DNA of 64,000 bases, taken from assembly GCA_036186865.1 (NCBI GenBank), contig AP025047.1, positions 30,882,588-30,946,587 on the forward strand, written 5' to 3'. Under the pieces are notes generated by a model. The model was given only the letters and a program-made list of their open reading frames with translations, was not told the origin of the DNA and did no database searches. The DNA is from Eustoma russellianum. Its lineage: Eukaryota > Streptophyta > Magnoliopsida > Gentianales > Gentianaceae. The position numbers were made by a program, and so were the translations under genes. Shown here in pieces: positions 35,342-44,648 of this stretch. Each line of letters begins with the position of its first letter. Position 1 is the stretch's first letter.

Positions 35342-36935
35342 TTAATCCGCTCCATCAGAGATGGTGTAATACTTATGGTTTCTAGGTGTAATACTTATGG
35401 TTTCTAGAACATTAGCAGTGGAGTCAACAATGTCAAGATCAAACTCTGCCATCTTTTTCTCCAACAGCGTCTGTCTGGCGTGACTAGACTTTCTACTCAA
35501 GGCATCTGCAACTCGTTTCGCCTTCCCCGGATGATAACTGATTGTCAGGTCATAGTCCTTTAGTAGCTCAAGCCATCTCATCTGACGCATGTTCAACTCT
35601 TTCTGTGGAATAGATACTTCAAGCTCTTATGATCGGTGAAGACTTCGCATTTCACACCGTATAAGTAATGGCGCCAAATCTTTAACGCAAACACCACCGC
35701 TGCTAACTCCAGGTCATGAGTTGGATAATTTTGCTCATATTGCTTCAATTGTCTCAAAGCATATGCGATAAACCTATCTCCCTGCATTAACATGCACCCT
35801 GTAACGAAAGTGTTAGGTTAGGGTTTATATGTACACAATGGTAACTGAAATTTATATACATATACCTAGCCTATTCTTCGAGGCGTTGCTGTAGATGACA
35901 AACCCTTCAGTGCCAGAGGGTTGTACCAATACTGGTGTAGTCGTCAACCTCCATTTTAACTCAACAAAGCTTTTCTCGCACTCGGAGGTCCATACGAACT
36001 TGGTCTTTTTCTGAGTCAATCGACTCAGTTGTGCTGCAATCCTCGAAAATCCCTCCACAAATTTGCGGTAATATCCAGCAAGGCCAAGAAAGCTACATAC
36101 CTCAATGACGTTAGTAGGCCGGGACCATTCCGTAATCGCCTCTATCTTCTTCGGGTCCACTGCAATGCCGTGCTCGGAAATCACGTGACCCAAGAAGATC
36201 ACACTCCTTGGTCAGAACTCACATTTGTGGAATTTTGCATATAGCCTCTTCTTCAAAAGAATCTCCAATACCTCTCGCAACTATTCAACATGTGTTTCCT
36301 CATCAGATGAATGCACCAAGATGTCGTCGATGAACACTACCACAAATCGATCTAACTGCTCTCTGAATACCGTGTACATCAAATCCATAAAGGCCGCAGG
36401 TGCATTCGTCAGTCCAAAGGGCATACAGGAAACTTGTAGTGGCCATATCTAGTGCGAAACGCCGTCTTTGCTATATCCTCCGCCTTAATCCTCAGCTGAT
36501 GGTAGCTTGATCGGAGGTCAATCTTCGAGAACACTCTGTCACCTGGACGCAATTTTGTTTTACACAAGTTGATATACGAAATACACCGAATTCACAACGA
36601 TTAAGGAGAGCATTACCTTCACCTGATCAAATAGATCGTCGATCCTTGATAGTGGATATTTATTATTTATCGTGATCTTATTAAGCTCACGATAGTCAGA
36701 TGCATAGCCTCATGCTACCATCCTTCTTCTTCACAAATAATACTGGTGCCCCCAGGGTGAAACACTAGGCTTGATGAACTTCCGGTCTAGCAACTCCTGT
36801 AACTACTCCTTGAGCTCCTTTAACTCTGCTGGTGCCATTCTATATGGTGCCTTCGAGATCGGTTCGGCTCCGGATATAAGATCGATCTCGAACTCTACTT
36901 CCCTGCTCGATGGTAAACCTGGTAGCTCATCAACT
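35342..36935 (-). pseudogene. Gypsy-B2 reverse transcriptase and RNase H
   Basis: Begins at ELPGLPSSREVEFEI (about 36925), then SRIDDLFDQ, an 80-bp insertion, VFSKIDLRSSYHQL, the catalytic FIDDILVHSSDE (about 36300-36335), and GHVISEHGIAVDPKKIEAI at 36195-36140. RNase H starts FVIYSNASKNRLG; the usual catalytic Asp of YSDAS is Asn. It is split by an intron-like 67-bp insert (35799-35865) and resumes CMLMQGDRFIAYALRQLK to about 35342 with ADALSRK (the conserved end). A frameshift lies near 35595. Confidence 0.85.
35799..35865 (-). other. Intron-like 67-bp insert in the Gypsy-B2 RNase H
   Basis: The minus strand reads GTATATGTATAT... at 35865 and ends ...TTTCGTTACAG at 35799, with a CTAAC branch-point-like motif about 20 bases before the AG. 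Excising it would leave the RNase H reading frame continuous. It is AT-rich and contains stops, as plant introns do. Confidence 0.7.
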
Positions 36936-37149
36936 AAGGTAAAAGGTTAGACGCAGGGTAAAACGGTAATTAGACAAGGAAAGCTCACCATCGTCATACA
37001 CCTCCCACAACCCGATCATAACCTCAGCATAAAATTATCTCTTAAGTCTATTTTGTTTATTAGTGGTAAAATCGTCATTTTATAAAAGATCATAACTTAC
37101 GTCTAGTGATCTAGTTAATCCTGTGTTTCTGAGGCGGATCTGAAGCCTC
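36936..37149 (-). other. Gypsy-B2 leader fused to pol
   Basis: The leader resembles 47340-47530 of Gypsy-C, including GGTGAGCTTTCC and AATTACCGTTTT. It then joins the PR-RT linker directly after ...CTAACCTTTTACCTTAG. Gag and protease are absent. Confidence 0.7.
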
Positions 37150-37162
37150 GGCTCTGATACCA
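37150..37162 (-). promoter_or_regulatory. Gypsy-B2 primer-binding site (tRNA-iMet)
   Basis: TGGTATCAGAGCC on the minus strand, two bases past the 5' LTR end ACTACA. Confidence 0.95.
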
Positions 37163-37164
37163 CC

Positions 37165-39403
37165 TGTAGTGCCCCGCTCCTGAGCCCTAGCATCGAGAAC
37201 AGTGCATCCCCCCGTAGTCTGCTAAGAGATCTACAAGGCATCGAATCAACTTCTTACATGTCAGAAATGACGTAGAAATTTTTTTGCGGACATGTTAATG
37301 ATAACTTAAATTAAGCCCAAATAAACATCAATACAATAATGAATAAAATTCTGGGTTAACAAGACCCTACATTGTCACAACATTCCTAAAGTCAGAAAAT
37401 AAAAGTACCAAAGAAGTGTGTGAAGATCGCAAAATATAAATAAGAACAATCAGCCGCAGAGTCCCCTCATGTCCTAGATGTAGCTATCATCCTGCCCACT
37501 CAGCTATGTCTGCCCCATCCTCAACCAAGATATAGTTGTACTCCTCATCCGACTCACCTGAGAAAGTACGGCTGAGTGACAAAAATCACCCAGTAGGTGC
37601 CCACCTCAAACCAATACAAGATACGCATACCTAAATGATATAACTACATAGCACATAATAGAACATAACATAAGATAGAATAAGTGCGTTATTTAAGTCA
37701 CTCCACATAAAGATGCGCAACCACGTGATGCATGCCTTCACCCACGTGTCACACGCAACAAGAATTATGTCATGCAATATGACCCTATACCTATATGCAA
37801 TGCATGATCCCAGGATTTACTGGATGCATGTAGCCCGTACACTACAATCCACTCCGACCGATGCCCGTGGCCCGTACACCACGATCCACCATAACCGAAT
37901 GCTCATGACCCGTACACCACAATCCACTCCACTCGAGCGTCTGAGACCCATACATCTCAACCCGCTCCAAATACAATGGATGTGCTATGAATGCAATAAC
38001 AAAGTTGTCTAGGGCCCTTCCGCCCATCATCACCATCTCTAGCACTCAATAGCTGGTTTCATAAATTATCCAAACGATGGAAAACTGTTAATTATCACCG
38101 TATGTATTTTTCCTTAGATTGTCTAAATTTTCTGCTATTTTTCCTATTTTTCCTCTATTTAATTCCATTTATTTCTATTTATTTTTAATTACTTAAATTT
38201 GTCAAAATTCATATAAAGTGGAAATAATTTAATTTTTACCTTTTATACTTTTTGAAATTTATTTAGAATTTTCTGGTATTTAATTATATTTTTTTGAGGT
38301 TTAAAATGATTTATTTAATATCTTCTAAATTCTAGAAATTATTAAATTAATTAATTACCAAAAATTTCCTTTTCTTTTTCCCCTTTTCCTGGCCTGGTCC
38401 GCGGTAAGGCCCGCCTGCATCCGATGCCTTCCATTTTTTTTATTCTTTTAGGTTATTGGGCCTGGCCTGCCTTCAGTCTGGACGTTGGCCGGCCTGCCCG
38501 CCCGCTTAATTTTTTTATATAATACTGTTAATAGGCCTAGGTCTACAGTCCGTCAGGCAGCCAGACCGTTAGGGTCTAGCCCTGCGCACTGGCAGCCTAG
38601 CCCTTCACCTTTTTTTAAAATTCAATCAACAGCTTCCGCAGGGCAACGCGTGGAAGCCCACATGCGCGTGTGAAGGCCACGCACGACCACTCCTGCAGTG
38701 CGTGAGGCTCACGCATCACTGCCCCAACCTAATTTTCGATTCCAACTCCCATTTTCTTCTATTTCCAGTCTATAAAAACCTATTCAAAGGCCAAAATTAA
38801 AAATTAAAAGGCTTCAAACACGTCTAAATAGCCTCATCTTGATTCCAAATATAGTTCTATCATCAAACTAAAATTCCACTAACCCATATGAGGCATCAAA
38901 CTGTCTAAATTTCATGCTTCACATAGAGAAAACATAAATTAACAACTTGAACAACAAACACATGTTTATACCATTAAGACATGCGTGATTTGTATCAAAA
39001 CGAGGGGTGAATGGACAACCTACCTTTTAAACGAAGAATTTCATAAGCACAGTGGTTGGATTCGGTGTGGGCGTGCATACTTTCTTCTCCCCCTTTCTCT
39101 CTTTTTCTCTCTCTCTCCTTTCTCTCCCTCTCCTGCCGCTGCCCCCTCTCTCTTTCTCTTTTTCATTTTCTTCTTTTTTCCTTCTCACGTTTCCTTGCCT
39201 CCCTCTCTTTGCTTTCTGTTACAGCCGAATGGCTGGGGAAAAATAGGAGATGTGATTAAATTGTGGAGTGGGGCAGAAATTAGGGGATTAGGGGAGGGGA
39301 TAGGGGAATTCTTTGAATTAGGATAGGATTAGTTTTAGGTTTTTAAATTTTAATTTAATTTAATTTTTTTGACTTTTTTATTCCTTTTTTTAAGTTTACA
39401 ACA
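37165..39403 (-). repeat. Gypsy-B2 5' LTR (2.24 kb)
   Basis: Minus-strand start TGTTGTAAAC at 39403, end ACTACA at 37165. It is colinear with 31618-33883 throughout, including the 37-bp tandem units (37830-37945) and the CT-rich run (39080-39200). Confidence 0.85.
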
Positions 39404-39553
39404 TCAGGAACTTTGAAATGCATTTCATTTGGTATCTATATGTGTAACAATCTTATAAAAAGGAAAAAGAAATCGTCGCATATGCATGGTGTTTTCTGTC
39501 TTTCTCATTTGTATTATATATTAATTATTATTAAAAGATACCTCTTTGTACGA

Positions 39554-39716
39554 AAAATATTGTCAATTTTGATTTTTCAATATAGTGTAAAATATTGAAA
39601 AATCAATTGTGACAATATTTTTAAAGCAGAGAGACTAAATATCGTCACTGTTGACTTTTCAACAGAGTGTAAAGTACACCATGATAAAAAGTCAATTGCG
39701 ATAATATTTTTCAGAC
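39554..39716. repeat. Two related hairpins in tandem
   Basis: Hairpin 1 (about 39554-39624): arms beginning AAAAATATTGTCA and ending TGACAATATTTTT around a short loop. Hairpin 2 (about 39637-39704): AATATCGTCACTGTTGACTTTT pairs with AAAAGTCAATTGCGATAATATT around a loop of roughly 25 bases. The two share arm sequence, suggesting a duplicated foldback. Confidence 0.7.
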
Positions 39717-39807
39717 AGAGCGACTAATAAAAAGGCAATAGGTCTTACAATATTACTCACTTTTTGAATCCATATCTTGAACTCATAAAGCATACCAAAT
39801 GAATATA

Positions 39808-40078
39808 TACTCCATGCGTCCTATTTTATTAGTCCTCGATTTTTCTTTAGGATGTTCAAAATTATGTTTACTTTATGAAATAATCAAGTAATTTATGTTT
39901 AGTTCTATAATTATCCTTTTAAAAATCAATAATGATAATTCATTAATGATAAGCAAGTATCGCATTGAAGGATAAATATATAAATTGGCCACAGTTTTAA
40001 TTGTCATATAATGTATTATATCAAATCTCCTTAAACATTATATTTCTCAAACTAGGCGAATAAAATACGATATACTCT
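39808..40078. mobile_element. MITE-like element with CTCC..CGTCC ends
   Basis: The left end TACTCCATGCGTCCTATTTT and the right end (AATAAAATACGATATACTCT) are imperfect inverted repeats, resembling the 'CTCCCTCCGTCC' ends of Stowaway-like plant MITEs that duplicate TA. The interior is non-coding and AT-rich. The ends are degraded, so the boundary is approximate. Confidence 0.4.
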
Positions 40079-40914
40079 GGAAAAAGAAAAGGAAAAAGAA
40101 AACAAAGGAAACACCAAGATATTGATTGGGTTTTGTCATTGTCTTGCAGATAATAAGACATCAATATTAAATAAAACCACAAAGCTTCAACGAATCATAC
40201 AATAAAAGAACCTTAAGGTATTAGAATCCTTCTTATAGATAGAAAAAGAAGATAAAGGGAAAAAAAAAAGAAAATGCCAACGTATGAAGGTTCTATCTTT
40301 ATTAACTTTGTACATTAATTTAAATAAGCTTAATATTTAATTGTAGGTAAATTATCCATGTAAGTCATTGGGTTTGTACAAGTTAAAAGTGAATAAAAAG
40401 TACTATGGTCTTATATTCTTGTAGCTCAATTTATCAATAAAATTTTCTTTTAATGCGTATCTATTGGGGAAATTACACTAAATATAACTAAAAAAATGAA
40501 AGAAAGGCACAGAAAATATCTTAAGTTTATGGATAAGACGTTACCTCAAATAAATACATATACAAAAATTCTAATAAAAGAAATTTCTTGTATCGCAAAT
40601 TCCTAAATTATAGCGGCGTATACATAGATTACTTACTAGAGATAAACACATCTGCCTATAAATGGCACATGTTTGCTTGTATCATAATCCTAAAAACTTG
40701 CAGCATAGGTTAACCTTTCTCTTGTCATTCCAAAAATACATATCCAAGGTCTAGATTGCCAAATAGCTCTTACATTTCATTCTATCCATCAAAATTTTGA
40801 CGGAGAAGATAGTTCTTTAAGGTTTAATTATATGATAAAATTGTTTTTCTGTTACGTTCTGGTGGTGTTTTATATTAGCGTTCGAAGGAAAAATCATTCG
40901 AAAGGTGTGAAGCA
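40079..40914. other. Intergenic region
   Basis: A/T-rich sequence with purine-rich patches (40080-40110, 40243-40275) and no gene or mobile-element signal. Its right part may hold the promoter remnant of the NAC pseudogene. Confidence 0.6.
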
Positions 40915-42031
40915 ATGAATCACTCCCTTTAAGATGTCTCTTTAAACCGAGAGACGAGGAGCTTCTGTATTTTCTTGAAAGAAAGACAACTAATCAACCT
41001 CTCTGTGAGAGGGAGGAGTGGTGGAAAAAAATCTCTACAAAATAGCGATCCATGGCAGTGGTATAAACGGGAGAGAAGTACGATTTATGTGTTCACTAGA
41101 GTTGTAAAAATCAAACCGGATAATAGAGTGAGACAGGCTGGTGAAGGAAAGTGGCATTGAGAGATCGGGGAGTTCAACATTGTGGGTCCAATTTAAGGAT
41201 TCAAGAGAACGTTTAGCTATAAAGTTGAGAGCAGTTATGAAAATCTGAATAATTTCAAGGGTTGAGGGCATTGGACCATGCATGAATATTCACTAACAAG
41301 CAATGATGATAATCATGTGGCCACTACCAATTATGTGATACGCAAGATAACTGTGGACTACTCCAAGGAGTTGAAAGTAAGGCCGATGAAAAGGAGTAAT
41401 GAAAAAACATGTTTGAAGGATAAGGTGAAGCGCGTTAAGAAAAGGAGTTATGAACATGAAACGTCTAGACAAGATACTCTGTAGCCAATTTTTGAATCGA
41501 TAAAGCCAGTCATTGGAGCTGTTGTGCCAACTCTTGTAGCCGCAGAGACAATGAATGAACCTGTACACCCAGTTCTTGAAGCCATGGAACAAATTATTGA
41601 CCCCATTTATTTGCCTCGGGAGCAAATTGTTCTTCAGTCATAAGAAAACATGAAAATTTTGGGTTACCAGCCTTTTTTTATCTTTATGATTTTCTACCAT
41701 AGAGCCAATTCTTGACCGGCAATATCTACCTTCAAGCTTTGATATCCAGAAGCCAATTCTAGAAGCCGTGGAGTCAATTATTCAAGCTATGGAGCCAACT
41801 CTTGAAACTGTGTAACCAGATTTTAAACATGTGCAGCCAATGCATCAAGCTTCGGAACTAGTTCTTCAAGCTATGGAGCCAATTTTTGAAACCCTTGAGC
41901 CAATCATTGACATGGAGAATCCACTTTCAAGTTTACGTGCTATGATCTCTTCAAAATTTTTGGTTGGTAGTCTTCTTGATGAAGATACATTTGAACTCTA
42001 TAAAGAAGCTCCATATTATAGAAGCCGTTAA
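40915..42031 (+). pseudogene. NAC-domain transcription factor pseudogene
   Basis: NAC proteins are plant DNA-binding factors. ATG at 40915 (MNHSL), then a frame change; CLFKPRDEELLYFLERK (40935-40985) is NAC subdomain A. A second shift near 41030 leads to SDPWQWYKR, then STIYVFTRVVKI and GEGKWH (41045-41157), GFKRTFSYKVESS (41197-41235), and HWTMHEYSLTSND plus NYVIRKI (41266-41352), the D/E subdomain pattern. In-frame stops: TGA 41158, TAA 41194, TGA near 41263, TAG 41482. A Lys/Arg-rich stretch (KVKRVKKRS) follows, then a long run of degenerate repeats of the type EPILEAM/EPIIE, crossing frames, to the end RSR at 42031. A single intronless block; no functional product is likely. Confidence 0.7.
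41484..41930 (+). repeat. Degenerate minisatellite in the NAC pseudogene tail
   Basis: Variants of 'gagccaattcttgaagctatg' recur at irregular 30-36-base spacing (for example near 41560, 41700, 41750, 41785, 41870). Translated they give Glu-Pro-Ile-Leu-Glu-Ala-Met variants. Confidence 0.65.
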
Positions 42032-42055
42032 ATAGTCTTTAATTATGATGTTTAT

Positions 42056-42340
42056 TGTTAGGATGAAGATAAGTTTTAAGAATAGGTTTTACAATAGGAT
42101 TTAAGTATTTGTTATTACACATGACTCTTATCCTTATCTCCTCTTGTGTAGGTTTCCTAGTTGTACTCTATTTCTATCTCCTTGTAGAATTCTCCTATAA
42201 ATACAACCATATAGGCCGGCTATATGTGTGTGTTTTTTGAGCCAGCCAAGAGGGCTTTTCCATAAGAAATTTCGTGTTCTTCATAATGCGTTTGTTTGTA
42301 TTGTCGTTCGATTATTTTTTGTGTGTGTTACTCAGTTTAT
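42056..42340 (+). repeat. Copia-3 5' LTR
   Basis: Starts TGTTAGGATGAAG. A TATA box (TATAAATA, 42196-42203) lies mid-LTR, in a context typical of short plant Copia LTRs. The 3' end is approximate because the primer-binding site is mutated (cf. TATTATCAAAAC). Confidence 0.65.
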
Positions 42341-42379
42341 TATCAACTATTATCAAAACAAGGTTCGGCCGATCAACAT

Positions 42380-43965
42380 GGAGTACGACAAGGTGAATAT
42401 TTGATATTTCGACGGAAAACACTTTAGTTATTGGAAATTACAAATAACTGATATGTTCCACGCAAAGGAGTTGGATGATACCATGTTGGAGCATAAACCC
42501 GACATCATGGAGGAGAGGGCGTGGAGAAAATTGGACGGTTGAGCGCTTGGCCTTATCTGTAACACCATCTCGATGGATGTGGCCTCGCACGTTGCCAACG
42601 AAACCACAACCTTCGATTTCATCAAGAGACTGTCCGATTTGTTTGAAAAGGCATCTAGTTCGAACAAAATTCATCTTCTTCGGAGGTTGTTTCAATTGCA
42701 AATGGCCAAAGGCATCTCCGTGACCGAACATGTGGCTGAATTCAACCAAATAGTGAACAACTAAATGCAATCGTGTACTCTTTGGATGACGAGTTGCTCG
42801 CACACAACTTATTAATCCATAGATGTGATCTCAATTCAAGAAGGGCTAACCCTCAACTATGTTTGTGACCGCATCATTAGTGAGGGAATTTGTAGGAATG
42901 ATCGAGCAGAAGGTGGTGGTTTGGCCTTAACCATTAAAAAAGGCTGAGACACCCGACGAATGGATAGTCGAGAAAGAAAATTCAAGGGATGTAGTAAATC
43001 TCGGAACAAGGCCGAGATGGAATGTTGGAATTATGGGAAGAAGGGCCACGTGAAGCCCAAGCGCAAGGTGCCAAAGAAGATGGAGAAGAAGGAGCTTATG
43101 CCAGGTTTAATGAATGCGATGACAAAAGAGGATTCTGACAATGGTCTAGTCCTTTGCATCGACAGTCCTATTGAATCATGAATTCTTGATTCGGGGGCAT
43201 CGTTCTATTCAATCTGATGAAAGATCTTGTATCCGGAGAATATGGCAAGGTGTTCCTAGCAGATGGAAAGCCTTTGGAGATCACATGAAAAGGCAATGTC
43301 AATATTAAGTCGAGTCATGGTAGAAGATGGACATCGCATGCCATTTGGTATATGCCCGAGTTGAAGAAGAATCTAATATCCGTAAGTCAATTAGATGATG
43401 AAGGATACAAAGTTAATTTTGGTGAAGGGTGCTGGAAAATTGCCAAAAGCGCCATGATTGTAGCACGAGAAACTAAGAAGGACACACTTTATTTAACCAA
43501 TCTTAATGGTAGTAACGGGGGCCGAAACTAGTCTAATTTTGTGACAAAATAGACTAGGACCCATGAGAGATAAATGGCTGAAAGTGTTGGCCTCTAAATG
43601 TTTTTGGCCGAGCATGCCGACAGTGGAAACCGGTTTTTGCGAAGATTGCATATTCGGCAAACAAAAACGGGTGAATTTTTCGAAGGACGACCGAGAACGC
43701 AAGGAAAGCTAGACCTTGTGCATATGGATGTGTGGAGGCCAGCCTTGGTACAATCGTAATGAGTCTCAAGATATTATGTGATGTTCATCGACGATTCTAC
43801 TCGAAAGGTATGGGTTTATTTTCTCAAACATAAATCCGAAGCATTTGAAGTTTTCAATAAGCGAAAGGCGGAGGTCGGGAACCAAACAAGCCGAAAATTG
43901 AAATGCTTGAGGTCGAACAATGTTGGGGAGTACAATGGTAAAATGGTACATGTGACATGGATATG
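42380..43965 (+). pseudogene. Copia-3 gag, protease and integrase, degenerate
   Basis: Gag starts MEYDKVNI then a stop, and continues YFDGKHFSYWKLQITDMF, FDFIKRLSDLFEKASSSNK and HLLRRLFQLQMAKG up to about 42765. A zinc knuckle with lost Cys (CWNYGKKGHVK, 43022-43055) follows. Protease ILDSGASFYSI is near 43180-43215. A pre-integrase region (ELKKNLISVSQLDDEGYKV, 43360-43415) and integrase (LDLVHMDVW, MFIDDSTRKVWVYFLKHKS, NNVGEY) end at 43965. Many stops and frameshifts. Confidence 0.75.
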
Positions 43966-44648
43966 AAATGCTGATGTTCAGAAACTACGTCCTGCTGAGA
44001 GATTTTCAAATTGGAGAGAAAACCAAGCAATTCCATGTGTTCTTTTTCACAGAGCATGAAATTAAAATATGTCCCACAATTGTACCGGGGAACTAAGATG
44101 GTGATGGAGTAGTGATATACCTTTTCTCTGCAATGATTAAGCTGAACTTCCATGAGTCACTTTAGCACAAGTACTAAGAGTTGGAAGCTAAAAGTGTGTT
44201 TGAGAGCCTTCTTGTCCAGTGTCGTAAATGCCTTAGAATTTGTTTAATAACATCTTGTTTGGGATCCACATTCTTCATATGTCCAAATGCTCATGTATCA
44301 GTTCAATCTAAACTTTTGGTACTCTTTTGAAATCCATTTTTCGCATGTTCAACTTAACTTTTCTTTTTGGTGTATCTCTACAAAATACAAAATCAGTTGA
44401 CACTCAGTCAAGTTTCAGTTATGCTGCAGGATAATGCAAAATGCTGCAGGATGGCAAATACCGGCAAATTATATCTTTTTTCGACCTCCTACACTGAATT
44501 TTGCAAACAGTCTTGGTCCTCTTTGATACAAGTGTACCACTACTTTGCCTTTTTCAACTTTTCTTCTCCTCTTAAATTGTAAACCTACATTTGGCATGGG
44601 ACCAAGTGAAACCAAAAATTATAATATGAGAATGTGGTGTGGGACCAA
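43966..44648. other. Unassigned region
   Basis: It follows the truncated Copia-3. A short open stretch at 43990-44100 (LRNYVLLRDFQIGEK type) has no family I recognise. A 12-bp direct repeat (atgctgcaggat) occurs at 44420 and 44441. It could be a captured gene end or old retrotransposon; I cannot say. Confidence 0.4.

Larger units (their letters stand above)
31618..39403 (-). mobile_element. Gypsy-B2: two-LTR chromovirus-type element, gag lost
   Basis: Transcription order on the minus strand: 5' LTR (39403-37165), PBS (37162-37150), leader, then directly the PR-RT linker, RT, RNase H, integrase, chromodomain-like tail (to 33930), PPT and 3' LTR (33883-31618). Gag and protease are deleted. The two LTRs differ at many positions by eye, so the insertion is old. 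Flanks GCATG (31613-31617) and TCAGG (39404-39408) do not match, so no target duplication is visible. Confidence 0.85.
42056..43965 (+). mobile_element. Copia-3: 5' half of an old Ty1/Copia element
   Basis: A short LTR (42056 to about 42340), gag, protease and integrase, then truncation with no RT or 3' LTR. The short LTR, CCHC gag and domain order suggest a different Copia lineage from the Sireviruses (TNT1/Ale-like), unproven. It lies 25 bases after the NAC remnant. Confidence 0.75.

Noticed and set aside
31613..39408. Target-site duplication around Gypsy-B2
   Set aside because: Flanks GCATG and TCAGG do not match, even allowing a two-base shift of the ends.
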